Positions 1 to 8,609 of a DNA stretch of 64,000 nt are shown here, piece after piece; position 1 is the first letter of the stretch; each line of letters begins with the position of its first letter. A model generated the notes under the pieces. It saw only the letters and a list, made by a program, of their open reading frames with translations. It had not been told where the DNA came from and searched no databases. This DNA comes from Mycobacterium sp. 852002-51057_SCH5723018 (lineage in GTDB: Bacteria; Actinomycetota; Actinomycetes; Mycobacteriales; Mycobacteriaceae). The position numbers were made by a program, and so were the translations under genes. The stretch lies in assembly GCF_001667035.1 (NCBI RefSeq), contig NZ_LZIR01000078.1:1-64000 (forward strand). Direction: 5' to 3'.

Positions 1-132
1 CCGTTCCCCCTTGTCCCGCTCCCCCCCGCCCCCGCCACGGGGGGTCCCCCCTCTTCGAATGCGCGCCCCTCCTCCCCTCATACCGGCCGCCGTCGTGGGG
101 GGCCCGGGCCCCCCAGCGGGGCGGCCTCGGCG
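1..132. other. Aberrant C/G-homopolymer stretch, probable low-quality contig edge
   Basis: These bases consist largely of runs of C and G (for example seven C in a row near 25-31 and repeated blocks of five or six G) and do not read like the coding sequence that follows. The frame of the downstream permease stays open through the block, but the translation is a meaningless Pro/Gly/Arg string. Normal FtsX-like sequence resumes abruptly at about 136. A sequencing or assembly artefact at a contig end is the simplest explanation. Confidence 0.5.
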
Positions 133-1530
133 ATGGCGGCGCGTCAGGTGTACAAGGTCGCACCGATCGAGGCGCTGGCGCCGGTTGGGGTTTCGGCCGC
201 GGACCGCGTGCCGCGCTGGTTGCGGGCCGCGTGCGGGGTCGCGGCCGTCGTCGTTTTCACGGCTGCCGTCGTGCTGGTGCTGCACCAACGAGGCGTCGTG
301 GCCTTCGTCGCGATGTCGGCGGTGTTCTCGGCCGAGATAGCGCTTGGCTTCGCCCTCACCGTGCCCATCGTCAAGGCCACGGCCGCGACGGCCCGGATCT
401 TCGGCTCCGTAGGGGCGCTGGCCGCGGCGACCATCGAGCGCGCGCCGCGCAGGGTGTGGGCGACGGTGATGACGGTGCTCATCGCGGTGGTCACCACCGT
501 CACGATCACCGGCACCAACGCCGACATGATCTCCTCGGCGCGGGGCATCTTCTCACCGGTCGCCGACGTCCCCGTGTGGGTGAGCGCGAATCCCCCGGAC
601 AGCTACCCCAGTGACGCTCTGCCGCAAGGCCTTTCCGAGAAGCTGGCCGCGTTGCCGGGAGTGCAGCGCGTCACCGCTGGCGCGGCCGGGTTCGCCGAGG
701 TCGGCGGCACCCGCGTCATGCTCGACGGGTTCTCCTCGGGAAGCGCCGATCCGCTGTACCGCGCGCTCGACGACCGCGTTCGCGACCAGGTGCTCGCCGG
801 CCGCGGCGTGGTGTTGTCGCAGAATCTGGGAAAGACCTTGCGCGTCCGGGTCGGCGAGCAATTGCGGATGCAAACGCCCCATGGCGTGCGCCAGACCACC
901 GTCCTGGCGTTGGTGCCGTACTTCTCGACGGTCATCGGCACGGTCGGGATGAGCCTCGATCAACTGCGCTCGTGGTTCGACCGCCCGGTGGCGACCACGC
1001 TCGAGATCGCCGCCGCGCCGGGTGTGGACCCCAACCGGCTGCTGGCCGATGTGCGCCGGGCCGCGCCGCCGCCGACCTACGTGTATGACGGTGGCGCAAA
1101 GCTCGCGGGCCTGGAGGCGCCGATGCACCAAAGCATGTTCATCGCGAACGCCGTGTGGATCATCGTCGTGTTCGTCGCCGCGGTCGCGCTGCTCAACACG
1201 CTTACGCTGTCCGTGTTGGAGCGGCGCCGCGAGATCGGCGTGCTTCGGGCGATGGGATCCAGCCGCCGGTTCACGTTGCGGATGGTGCTGGCCGAGGCGG
1301 CGGGCATCGGGGTCGTCGGAGGTGCGCTGGGCTTGGCGTTCGGGCTGACGGATCAATGGTTGTTCAGCCTGGTGAGCGGGGACATGATGAATTTCCAGGT
1401 CGCCTTCCGGCCCAGCTCCATGGCGCTGGTCTTCACCGTGGGCGCGCTAGCGATCAGCCTGCTCGGCTCGGTGCCCCCCGCGCGGCGCGCGGCGCGGCTG
1501 AACATCATCGAAGCCGTCAGCGTCGAGTAG
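133..1530 (+). CDS. FtsX/MacB-type ABC transporter permease, 5'-truncated
   Basis: C-terminal part of a membrane permease that would work with an ABC ATPase in moving lipids or lipoproteins, or in envelope remodelling. The readable protein opens with RQVYKVAPIEAL, which resembles the tail of a first FtsX module (family tails read PARR..NPIEAL). Two helices follow (about residues 35-75), then one at 110-130, a roughly 200-residue extracytoplasmic MacB-like core, and the three-helix FtsX block (about 337-360, 386-406, 430-448) ending in PARRAARLNIIEAVSVE. This suggests a two-module permease of about 800 residues whose first module lies outside the window or is lost in the corrupt edge. The ATG at 133 is therefore not a credible natural start. 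The ATPase partner is not visible. Confidence 0.8.
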   Translation: MAARQVYKVAPIEALAPVGVSAADRVPRWLRAACGVAAVVVFTAAVVLVLHQRGVVAFVAMSAVFSAEIALGFALTVPIVKATAATARIFGSVGALAAATIERAPRRVWATVMTVLIAVVTTVTITGTNADMISSARGIFSPVADVPVWVSANPPDSYPSDALPQGLSEKLAALPGVQRVTAGAAGFAEVGGTRVMLDGFSSGSADPLYRALDDRVRDQVLAGRGVVLSQNLGKTLRVRVGEQLRMQTPHGVRQTTVLALVPYFSTVIGTVGMSLDQLRSWFDRPVATTLEIAAAPGVDPNRLLADVRRAAPPPTYVYDGGAKLAGLEAPMHQSMFIANAVWIIVVFVAAVALLNTLTLSVLERRREIGVLRAMGSSRRFTLRMVLAEAAGIGVVGGALGLAFGLTDQWLFSLVSGDMMNFQVAFRPSSMALVFTVGALAISLLGSVPPARRAARLNIIEAVSVE

Positions 1531-1548
1531 CCCCGCCGGCGGGCGAAA

Positions 1549-2415
1549 TCAGAAGCCGAGCGGAAGCAGCGCGGTGAACAGCGGGGCCAACGGATCGGTC
1601 ACCGGGAGGGCGATCGAGCTGTTCAGGAACGGCGCAACCGGGCTTTGGAACGTCAGGATCGTCTGCCCGGGCACCCCCAGGCCCAGCGTCGGTTCGGCCC
1701 CAGAGGTCACCGCCGCGTTGAAGAGCGGGCTCACGATGTTGGTCGCGACGAAGTTGTTGTCGTCGGGATCGGCGAGCGAGGTGGTCGAGAACAAGCCCCC
1801 GAAATTGGTGGTTTGGCTCATGAAGTCGGGGTCGCCGGGCACCGGGTTGGTGACCGGCGGCAGGCCCAGCGCCGTGGCGAGCCGCGTGGCCAGGCCGTTG
1901 AGCGACTGCTGCCATGGCGGCAGCTGCGCGACGGCGGCCGAGGCCCCGGAGTGATAGCCGGCCATCGCCGCCACGTCCTGGGCCCACATTTGCTCATACT
2001 CGGCCTCGACGGCCGCGATCGAGGGCCAGTTTTGCCCGAACAGGTTCGACATCACCAACTGCACCAGCCCGTTGCGGTTGGCGGCCACCAGCAATGGGTG
2101 CACCGTCGCGGCCTGCGCAGACTCAAACGCTCCGGCCACGGCGCGCGCCTGTCCGGCCGCCCCCGACGCCTGGGTCGCCGCCGCACCAAGCCACCGCGCG
2201 TACGGGGCCGCCGCGGCCGACATCGCCGCCGCCGCAGGGCCCTGCCACGCTTGACCCGTCAGGCCCGACGTGACCGACGAAAACGACGACGCGGCAGACC
2301 CCAATTCGGAGGCCAGCTGGTCCCACGCCGTGGCCGCGGTCAGCATCGGGGCCGAACCCGCACCGGAGAACATCCGCGCCGAATTGATTTCCGGCGCCAA
2401 CATCGAATAGTTCAT
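1549..2415 (-). CDS. PPE family protein (orphan)
   Basis: Mycobacteria-specific PPE protein, normally secreted or surface-exposed through a type VII (ESX) system, usually as a heterodimer with a PE protein. The ATG at 2415 gives NYSMLAPEINSARM, so the signature Pro-Pro-Glu is Ala-Pro-Glu here. The N-terminal domain continues with the usual helix markers WQGPAA (about residue 58) and YEQMWAQDVAAM (about 140), followed by a variable Pro/Asn-rich C-terminus of about 110 residues. Length 288 aa. No PE gene or ESX component lies beside it, so its partner must be elsewhere. It starts 50 nt after the methyltransferase stop on the same strand and could be read through from that operon. Two in-frame GTG codons precede the ATG. 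Confidence 0.88.
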   Translation of the reverse strand: MNYSMLAPEINSARMFSGAGSAPMLTAATAWDQLASELGSAASSFSSVTSGLTGQAWQGPAAAAMSAAAAPYARWLGAAATQASGAAGQARAVAGAFESAQAATVHPLLVAANRNGLVQLVMSNLFGQNWPSIAAVEAEYEQMWAQDVAAMAGYHSGASAAVAQLPPWQQSLNGLATRLATALGLPPVTNPVPGDPDFMSQTTNFGGLFSTTSLADPDDNNFVATNIVSPLFNAAVTSGAEPTLGLGVPGQTILTFQSPVAPFLNSSIALPVTDPLAPLFTALLPLGF

Positions 2416-2465
2416 CACCACAGTCCATTTCTCGGCGGCCCGCGACGATCACGCCGGCGGCATCC

Positions 2466-3149
2466 TCACCGACGACGTGCCCCGTGTTCCACTAAACGAG
2501 ATCCACACCCGAATGGTTCAGTGTGATCTACATCACACGATGGGCCGCCTTCGATGGCGGTGGCGAAGCCCTGCAGGTGCGGTTTGCACGGGAACGGCAC
2601 TGGAGTTCGCACGCTGCGCAGCCCGCTGGTATCGAAACCGGCAGCGGCGATGGCGTCGACGGTTCGGCGGTTCGGGTTGCAACCGGAGGCCAACCAGGAC
2701 CATGGCTTGGCGACCAGGTCCTGCAGCCGGCCCATCGTCCCTTCCCCGCGGACATGTTCGAGGACGACCAACCTGCCCCCCGGGACCAGCACGCGCCGGA
2801 TCTCGCCCAGCGTGGCGGCTACGTCGTCGACCGAGCACAGCACCAGGCCGGTGTGGACAGAATCAAAACTGTTGTCCGGGAACGGAATCGACTCCCCCGT
2901 CCCGTCGACGATATCGACCGCGGTGCCGTGCCGGTCGGCCAGGCGAGCCGCCATCCGCCGAAATGCGGCCGCCGGTTCGACGGCGGCGACCGACGTCACC
3001 GCGGGCGGCACAAACTTCAGGTCGGTCCCGGGTCCCAGCCCGACCATCAAGAGCCGCCCGGTCGCTTGCGCGATCGCGGCCCGCCGATAGCGGTTGTAGA
3101 AAAGCCGGTCGAAGATCGGCTGACCGAGCCGATAGACGTAGGGGAACAA
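2466..3149 (-). CDS. Class I SAM-dependent methyltransferase (UbiE-like)
   Basis: 227-residue Rossmann methyltransferase. The SAM-binding motif is MVGLGPGTDL (about residue 35), the acidic loop is AAVEPAAAF, and the post-motifs are FPDNSFDSV and IRRVLVPGGRLVVLEHV, as in UbiE/COQ5-type enzymes. The substrate is unknown. The only start that avoids an upstream in-frame stop is a TTG at 3149, giving LFPYVYRLGQ; no strong ribosome site is visible. It lies 14 nt after the DUF4389 gene in a minus-strand operon with an FAD monooxygenase and an SDR, so it may methylate the product of those oxidoreductases (inference). Confidence 0.85.
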   Translation of the reverse strand: MFPYVYRLGQPIFDRLFYNRYRRAAIAQATGRLLMVGLGPGTDLKFVPPAVTSVAAVEPAAAFRRMAARLADRHGTAVDIVDGTGESIPFPDNSFDSVHTGLVLCSVDDVAATLGEIRRVLVPGGRLVVLEHVRGEGTMGRLQDLVAKPWSWLASGCNPNRRTVDAIAAAGFDTSGLRSVRTPVPFPCKPHLQGFATAIEGGPSCDVDHTEPFGCGSRLVEHGARRR

Positions 3150-3163
3150 CGGGTTTGCGCGCG

Positions 3164-3793
3164 TTATCTGCTACCTAGATCCAGTCGGAACGGTGGATAT
3201 TCGTCACGCATCAACGATACATAGACCGCCACCCGGTAGCGCCAGCGGACGAGACCCATGAGGAGGTCGAACATGCCGGGATGGACCTTGCCGGTGCACA
3301 GCAACCACACCGCCGAGGTCACGCAAAGCACTTGCAGCAGGGGTTCCATCGACCAGCACAGGAGTATTTGTGGAAGCCCGAGCAGCCACCATTTCACCAG
3401 TACGGACCATCTCGCGAGCCGCTCGGGATAATCAACCTGCAGATCGCCGGGATAGTCGGGGCGTGAGGCCAGCGTGAACGGCGGGTATTTATCGGTGCTG
3501 TTCATCGGGAAGCGGTAGTTCATCACCCGCCACGACCAGCGCAGCACGCCCACGTTGAAGTCGAAGATGGGCCGGGGGTAGCGCCCGGTACCCAGGATCG
3601 CGACACCGGCAACGATCGTCAGCAGCGGATACACCAGATAAAGGAGTATCAGGATCGGGTAGTGCGGGACGGCCAGTAGGCACCACTTGACGAGGCATAG
3701 CCAGCGCGAGGGTGCCTCGAGATCACCGCGCACCCGCACGGGATCGGGCGTCGTGGGGGCCGCGCTCAGTTCCGCGGTTTGAGGAGCGGTCAC
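3164..3793 (-). CDS. DUF4389 domain membrane protein
   Basis: 209-residue integral membrane protein with two copies of the DUF4389 pattern: about residues 30-110 (SRWLCLVKWCLLAVPHYPI, then RWSWRVMNYR) and 125-205 (RWSVLVKWWLLGLPQILL, then VRWRYRVAVYVSL). Each copy has two hydrophobic segments and ends in a YPPF motif (KYPPFTL and EYPPFRL). Function unknown; the family is common in actinobacterial membranes. The GTG start at 3793 overlaps the stop of the upstream FAD monooxygenase (GTGA), so translation is probably coupled. Confidence 0.85.
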   Translation of the reverse strand: MTAPQTAELSAAPTTPDPVRVRGDLEAPSRWLCLVKWCLLAVPHYPILILLYLVYPLLTIVAGVAILGTGRYPRPIFDFNVGVLRWSWRVMNYRFPMNSTDKYPPFTLASRPDYPGDLQVDYPERLARWSVLVKWWLLGLPQILLCWSMEPLLQVLCVTSAVWLLCTGKVHPGMFDLLMGLVRWRYRVAVYVSLMRDEYPPFRLDLGSR

Positions 3794-5061
3794 GGGCGTC
3801 TCTCCGCGGGAGCCAGGGTCCGGAGGCCACGGTCGATCTTCGCCGACATCCGGCGGTGGCTGGTCCAGCGCAGGAACGCGGTCAGCATCGAGGTGTGCAG
3901 CCCGTCGGAGAGCAACGCCGCGGGGCGCAGCACCGACTCACTGTGCGCAACTTGCAGCGACGCCACCCGCGACACCGGCCCGACCCGACGGCGCCTCGTC
4001 TTCTCGTACCTGCGCAGCGCCCGTGAAAGCTCGCCGTCGCCGCCCGGCCCGCCGGATAGGGCCGAAAGCGCCTTGCACAACACCATCGTGTCCAGCAGCG
4101 CCTGGTTGGTTCCCTGCGCAAGGGTCGGCGGCATTGTGTGGGCGGCGTCGCCGAGCAGTGTCACCGGGCCAGGGTGCGACGCACGGGACATCGGATGCCG
4201 AAAATGTGGGTACGGCGAACCGACCAGATGTTCGTCGGTCAGACGGTTGAGTACCAGGTCGACGGAGTCCGACCAGCCGCTGAAGGTGGACCGGATCAAT
4301 TCGATCGGACGGCGCGGGCTGACGAAGTCGTGGGACCACGGCATGTCGAACCACCACTGCACGTCGCAACCGCCCGCGGGCCACACGCCGCTGTTTCCCC
4401 GCTCGCCGATGACGATCATCGCTGCACCCTTGTCGGCGAGTTCGGGAAGCGTGACCAGGCCCTGCCAGCTGCACCAACCCGTCGGCTCAGCGGCGGGTGC
4501 CCCGACGACATCCCGAACGATCGAATGCAAGCCGTCGGCACCGATCAGCAGATCGCCCTCGACGGTGTCGCCCTCTTCGAACTCGACCCGCACGCCTGCG
4601 GGCGTGGTGTCGACGCTCACCACGCGGCGGTTGCACCGGATGCGGTCGGCCGGGAAGCCGTCCAGCAGCCGTTCCAGCAGCACACGGCGCGGGACCATCC
4701 GAACCGGTGCACCCAGCCGGTTCACCATCGCGGTCACATCCAAGGTGGCCAGCCGCCGCCCACCAGAGGTCATCACCCGCACGCTGGAGAGCAATTGGCC
4801 GGACCCGTCCATGTCGACGCCCAGCTGCCGCAGCACGGTCTCGCCGTTGGACCAGGTAGTCACGGCCCCGCCACCGGCGCGCGTGTCTTTGCGCCGATCA
4901 AAGATGGTGACATCGTGGCCGTCGCGCAGCAGCCCCCTGGCGACGGAAATGCCGCTCACGCCGGCGCCGATGACAAGTACCCGAAGCGGCCGGCGCGTTG
5001 GCCCTCGAACCTCGAGGGCTTCGGCCGGTGGGCGCTCGGATGCCTCGCTGGGGCTCCCCAC
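3790..5061 (-). CDS. FAD-dependent monooxygenase (PheA/TetX or UbiH type)
   Basis: Flavoprotein hydroxylase. The dinucleotide fold reads LRVLVIGAGVSGISVARGL, followed by an acidic end at DVTIFDRR. The internal DG motif is DLLIGADGLHSIVRD, and the FAD ribose-binding motif is GPVTLLGDAAHTMPPTLAQG. These are the three classic motifs of aromatic hydroxylase-type monooxygenases. The GTG at 5061 places about 36 residues before the Rossmann fold and avoids overlap with the upstream SDR; an upstream start at 5151 would overlap that gene. Length 423 aa. It sits in the SDR-monooxygenase-DUF4389-methyltransferase operon. Substrate unknown. Confidence 0.85.
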   Translation of the reverse strand: MGSPSEASERPPAEALEVRGPTRRPLRVLVIGAGVSGISVARGLLRDGHDVTIFDRRKDTRAGGGAVTTWSNGETVLRQLGVDMDGSGQLLSSVRVMTSGGRRLATLDVTAMVNRLGAPVRMVPRRVLLERLLDGFPADRIRCNRRVVSVDTTPAGVRVEFEEGDTVEGDLLIGADGLHSIVRDVVGAPAAEPTGWCSWQGLVTLPELADKGAAMIVIGERGNSGVWPAGGCDVQWWFDMPWSHDFVSPRRPIELIRSTFSGWSDSVDLVLNRLTDEHLVGSPYPHFRHPMSRASHPGPVTLLGDAAHTMPPTLAQGTNQALLDTMVLCKALSALSGGPGGDGELSRALRRYEKTRRRRVGPVSRVASLQVAHSESVLRPAALLSDGLHTSMLTAFLRWTSHRRMSAKIDRGLRTLAPAERRP

Positions 5062-5102
5062 TCTGGGGATACGGAGGCGCGCGGCGATCGGTTCAATCCG
5101 GA

Positions 5103-5987
5103 TCAGGCCGGCGTGCCACCGATCATCCCGTGCAGGTCGTCGATCGACCATGGTTCGGCGTCGTGGTGGTCGCGATAGCCCAGCACGCGTGGCGCCGGCC
5201 GGTCGAAGCTTCCGACGAATCCGCCCGCAGCGACGAAGATTTGACCGGTCACGCCGCGCGCCATGTCGCTGGCCAGGTAGGCGTAGAGCGGGGCCACAAA
5301 CGTCGCGGGAGCGCTATCCAACGAGGCCCGCATGGTCATCTCGTCCAGCAAGCCCCGGCGGTACAGGTCCTCGATGTGTTGTTCGTACTGCACACCGGAA
5401 GACAACCGGGTCCGCGCGCCGGGGCACACCACGTTGGCCCGCACACCATGGGGCTTCAGTTCTGCTGCGATGGCCGTCGTCAGACCGTTGACGGCGCCCT
5501 TGCCGGCAGGGTAGCCGGTGCCGCCGTAGTCGCCGAGAAATGCCACCGAGCTGGTGTTGACGATCGAGCCGTGCCCCTGTGAGGCCATCACGCGGGCCGC
5601 CATCCGGCAGGTGTGGAACGCCGTGCCGAGGTGGGCGCTGATCAGGTGGTCGAATTCGTCCGGCGAGATGTTCAGGATCGAAGAACCGGCCGGTTCGGCG
5701 ATGCCGGCGCAGTTGATCAGGGCGTCGAGCCGCCCGAACGTGTTCATGCATTCGTCGACGAGCGCGGCGGCTGTTCGCTCCTGGTCTGCGGCCCCGACCA
5801 CGGGTGCGGCTCGTCCGCCCGACTTCGTGATTGCCGCGACGGTCTCGTCCACGGCCTCGGCGTCGCGGCCGTTGACCACGACGCCGGCGCCCAGATTGCA
5901 CAGCAGTTCGGCGACCGCACGTCCGATGCCGCGGCTGCCGCCGGTCACCACCACGCCGCGCCCCGCCAGTAGCTCGTGGCTAGTCAT
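5103..5987 (-). CDS. SDR family NAD(P)-dependent oxidoreductase
   Basis: Short-chain dehydrogenase of 294 aa. The cofactor motif is VVVTGGSRGIGRAVAEL (TGxxxGIG), the structural motif is INCAGIA (the NNAG position carries NCAG), and the catalytic part is NTSSVAFLGD followed by YPAGK, supplying Ser, Tyr and Lys. The ATG at 5987 (MTSHELLAG) is preferred to an upstream ATG at 6017, which adds ten atypical residues. First gene of the four-gene minus-strand operon. It probably oxidises or reduces a hydroxyl/keto group on the same substrate as the following monooxygenase (inference). Confidence 0.87.
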   Translation of the reverse strand: MTSHELLAGRGVVVTGGSRGIGRAVAELLCNLGAGVVVNGRDAEAVDETVAAITKSGGRAAPVVGAADQERTAAALVDECMNTFGRLDALINCAGIAEPAGSSILNISPDEFDHLISAHLGTAFHTCRMAARVMASQGHGSIVNTSSVAFLGDYGGTGYPAGKGAVNGLTTAIAAELKPHGVRANVVCPGARTRLSSGVQYEQHIEDLYRRGLLDEMTMRASLDSAPATFVAPLYAYLASDMARGVTGQIFVAAGGFVGSFDRPAPRVLGYRDHHDAEPWSIDDLHGMIGGTPA

Positions 5988-6540
5988 TGCCGCGGCTCCG
6001 GAACGCGTTGTGCCCACGCTGTTCTCGATGCACCGTCGCGACCATCAGCCGAACAGTAACGGGCCGACCCGAAAATGAGAACCGGCCCGGCGCAGCGTGG
6101 CTATCGCTGCGCGCTCGTCGGTCCCGGGCTGGGCAGCGTCGACGATTTTAAGGCGGTGGCCCCAGCGAACTTTCGAAACGATCGTCGGTCGACTTCCCGA
6201 TTGCCATGCGCCGATCAATCGCGGCTTCATGCTGGCAGGCGTATAGTTGGCCGGGAAGTCCGCTCTGGACATGTCGCCGTTTAGCTCAAAGCGGTTATTC
6301 AGCCGCACGGCTGTTGGGCTTGGAAGTGGCTCCGGCGATATCAGCAAGTCACCCGCCCCTCATCATTGCGTGCGCTGACAACCGACTGATCCCGCGGACA
6401 CGGGTGCAGCGACAGTGACGGTAGAGGCAACTGCGAAGTCGCCCGCTGCACGATCCAGAGGAAGTGGGCCCCGCCATGCAAACCCATTCGTGCGCTTATG
6501 TTTTACCGCTGCGTCGCATCCAGAAGACGCGCGTCAGCCG
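5988..6540. other. Intergenic region between SDR operon and sigma factor
   Basis: About 550 bases without a convincing gene. It must hold the divergent promoters of the SDR operon and the sigma factor. A short perfect palindrome CAGCCG-CA-CGGCTG lies at 6300-6313. I found no clear SigF-type GTTT/GGGTA promoter with correct spacing. A TAGCTCA string near 6281 looks superficially like a tRNA D-arm but no tRNA folds around it. Confidence 0.4.
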
Positions 6541-7344
6541 ATGACCGATGTAGCGGTCCCGACCCGCGCTACCCGAACAACCAGCACCGATGATTCCTAC
6601 GACGACGTTGTCGACATGTTCATGGTGCTGCGCCAGCTGCCCGCCGAATCCCATGAGTACCAGCGGCAGCGCGAGCGCATCGTGGCCCGATGCCTGCCCC
6701 TCGCCGATCATGTGGCCAGCCACTTCGCGCGCCGCGGCGAAAACCTCGAGGACCTGACCCAGGTCGCCCGACTGGGGTTGATGAATGCCGTCAACCGGTT
6801 CGACCCGTCCAAAGGACCCAGCTTCATCGGGTTCGCGGTTCCGACCATGATGGGCGAGGTTCGGCGTTACTTTCGCGACTACAGCTGGGGCATGCGGGTG
6901 CCGCGCCGGTTGCGCGAACTGCACGTCCAGATCAGCAGGGCCACAGGCGATCTGGCACAGCGGCTGGGGCGCGCACCCACCGCCGGCGAGCTTGCCCAGC
7001 TGCTGGAAGTGCCCCGCGAGGAAATCGTCGAATGCCTCGTCGCGGGCGATGCCTACCGGCTGGATTCCCTGGACGCGCCCATGAGTCCCGACAGCTCGGG
7101 CAAACCCCGGGTAGTGGCTGACGCGGTCGGTGGTGTCGATCCGCAAATCGAGCACATCACCAACCGGGAAGCGGTGCGAGCCCTGGTGTCGGCGCTCCCG
7201 GAACGTGAACGTCAGGTGCTGCACATGCGATTCTTCGAGGCGATGACCCAAAGCCAGATCGCCGAGCGAATCGGCGTGTCGCAGATGCAGGTCTCACGCA
7301 TCCTGGCCCACACCCTGAGCTCCCTGCGCGACCAATTGGAGTGA
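6541..7344 (+). CDS. RNA polymerase sigma factor, SigF/SigB family
   Basis: Group 3 sigma-70 factor of 267 aa from the ATG at 6541, close to the 261 aa of M. tuberculosis SigF. Region 2 contains the core-binding stretch DLTQVARLGLMNAVNRFDP and the melting element EVRRYFRDYSWGMRVPRR. Region 3 includes GRAPTAGELAQLLEVP. Region 4 ends in ALPERERQVLHMRFFE followed by the helix-turn-helix TQSQIAERIGVSQMQVSRIL. An in-frame GTG at 6415 would add 42 residues with no family resemblance. Unlike the canonical sigF locus, no anti-sigma gene (rsbW/usfX) or antagonist is adjacent, so its control is not evident here. It is probably a stress/stationary-phase paralogue. Confidence 0.9.
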   Translation: MTDVAVPTRATRTTSTDDSYDDVVDMFMVLRQLPAESHEYQRQRERIVARCLPLADHVASHFARRGENLEDLTQVARLGLMNAVNRFDPSKGPSFIGFAVPTMMGEVRRYFRDYSWGMRVPRRLRELHVQISRATGDLAQRLGRAPTAGELAQLLEVPREEIVECLVAGDAYRLDSLDAPMSPDSSGKPRVVADAVGGVDPQIEHITNREAVRALVSALPERERQVLHMRFFEAMTQSQIAERIGVSQMQVSRILAHTLSSLRDQLE

Positions 7345-7447
7345 CGGTTTCATCGCGGCCGGGACCTTCGGGGCGGAGCGATGTACTGTGCGATTCGGGA
7401 ACGAGTCGACTGTCTCGCCAGAAAAGGTCCAGAAGGAGCGCGATGCG

Positions 7448-8068
7448 ATGAGGATTTCTCGGACGGTGGTCGCGGGCGTCGCGGCGGCGACGGCGCTGAC
7501 GGTTTCGGTGGCCGGTTGCGGCAGCAAGCCGGCACCACAGCCGTCGACTTCGGGATCCGCGACGTCGGCGCCGAAGACCAGCGGTTCGGCGCCGGCTTCG
7601 TCGGCGCCGGCGCAGCCGACCGACTACACCGGGCTGCTCATCCAGGCTTCAGACATCAACGCCCCGATCAAATTCAACGGCAGCCCGCCGACCGCCAACC
7701 CGAACGGCCAGCCGGGCGTCGCGACAACCTTCAGCACCGACGACGGCAGCCACGTCATCAAAGACACCATCCTGGTGTTGGCGGATCCCGGCGCCGCCAC
7801 CGACGCGCTCAACGCGGCGAAGGGTGGGCAGGGTAACGCCGTGACGAACCCGAAGACGGCGCCGTTCAACGTTGGCGCTGGCGGCACCACGCTGACCGGG
7901 AACTCGCCGGACAACTCCAAGGGCGTATTGGTATTGCTGTTCACCGAGGGCAAGGCGTTCGTCACGCTGGAATTCGACGGCCCCGTTGACTCGCTCCCGC
8001 CGGAGGAGTTCGTGACCGACGTGGCGCAGAAACAGGACGCGGCCGTCAAGAAGGGGCTCGGCGGCTGA
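7448..8068 (+). CDS. Putative lipoprotein
   Basis: 206-residue exported lipoprotein. The signal peptide MRISRTVVAGVAAATALTVS is followed by the lipobox VAGC, with Cys24 as the predicted acylation site. A Ser/Ala/Pro-rich linker (about 25-58) precedes a folded domain of about 150 residues. The ATG at 7448 is chosen because AGAAGGAG sits just upstream and the signal peptide then begins correctly; a GTG at 7388 would mask the signal. Function unknown. I cannot assign it to a named Lpq/Lpp protein. It follows the sigma factor by about 100 nt on the same strand and could be part of its regulon (inference). Confidence 0.82.
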   Translation: MRISRTVVAGVAAATALTVSVAGCGSKPAPQPSTSGSATSAPKTSGSAPASSAPAQPTDYTGLLIQASDINAPIKFNGSPPTANPNGQPGVATTFSTDDGSHVIKDTILVLADPGAATDALNAAKGGQGNAVTNPKTAPFNVGAGGTTLTGNSPDNSKGVLVLLFTEGKAFVTLEFDGPVDSLPPEEFVTDVAQKQDAAVKKGLGG

Positions 8069-8117
8069 CCGCCCGGGTTGACTTCGGCGCCGCCACAGCA
8101 AGGGGCGGCGCAGTTCG

Positions 8118-8609
8118 ATGACCATCATCGGCAACCTGCCCGCTCATGCGCTGTGGCTGCATTTCGTCGTGGTGCTGGCGCCCCTGACCGCCCTGCTCGA
8201 GCTCGTGTGCGGCTTGTGGCCGGCCGCCCGGCGGGGCCAATTGTTGTGGGTCACGCTGGCGCTGGCCGTTGCCACGATGGTGCTGACGCCCATCACCATC
8301 AACGCCGGGGAATGGCTGTATGGACTGAGGGCCAAGCCCAGCCCGATCCTGCGCGAACACGCCGACCGTGGCGAGTCGATGATCTACTTCTCGGCCGCTC
8401 TGCTGGCGGTCGCGATCGGACTGGTGCTGCTGCGCTTGCTCGAACGACGATCCGCCAACCGCCGGACGGTGACCCGGGTCATCGCGGGCTTAGTCGTTCT
8501 GGCCGTCGGGGTCTCGGCCACGATCCAGGTTTACCGCATCGGTGATGCCGGCGCCCAGTCGGTGTGGGGCGGCGAGATAGCGCGCCTGAAGAAGGCCAAC
8601 GGAAGTTAG
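8118..8609 (+). CDS. DUF2231 family membrane protein
   Basis: 163-residue protein with four predicted membrane helices (about residues 8-30, 38-58, 90-112, 122-140). It has the family opening GNLPAHALWLHFVVVLAPL and a conserved REHADRGESM segment between helices 2 and 3. Function unknown; DUF2231 proteins often lie near redox enzymes. Its end overlaps by 4 nt the 3' end of the convergent sulfite-oxidase-like gene. Confidence 0.82.
   Translation: MTIIGNLPAHALWLHFVVVLAPLTALLELVCGLWPAARRGQLLWVTLALAVATMVLTPITINAGEWLYGLRAKPSPILREHADRGESMIYFSAALLAVAIGLVLLRLLERRSANRRTVTRVIAGLVVLAVGVSATIQVYRIGDAGAQSVWGGEIARLKKANGS

Noticed and set aside
553..1356. Long minus-strand frame inside the permease
   Set aside because: Shadow of the high-GC FtsX gene; composition Arg/His/Gly-rich and no motifs.
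6270..6345. tRNA-like string TAGCTCA near 6281
   Set aside because: No matching acceptor, anticodon or T-arm (no TTCRANNC loop) can be folded around it.
7347..7378. GTTT...GGGGC as a SigF-type promoter before the lipoprotein gene
   Set aside because: Spacing of about 19 bases and the poor second half-site do not fit the GTTT-N15-17-GGGTA consensus.
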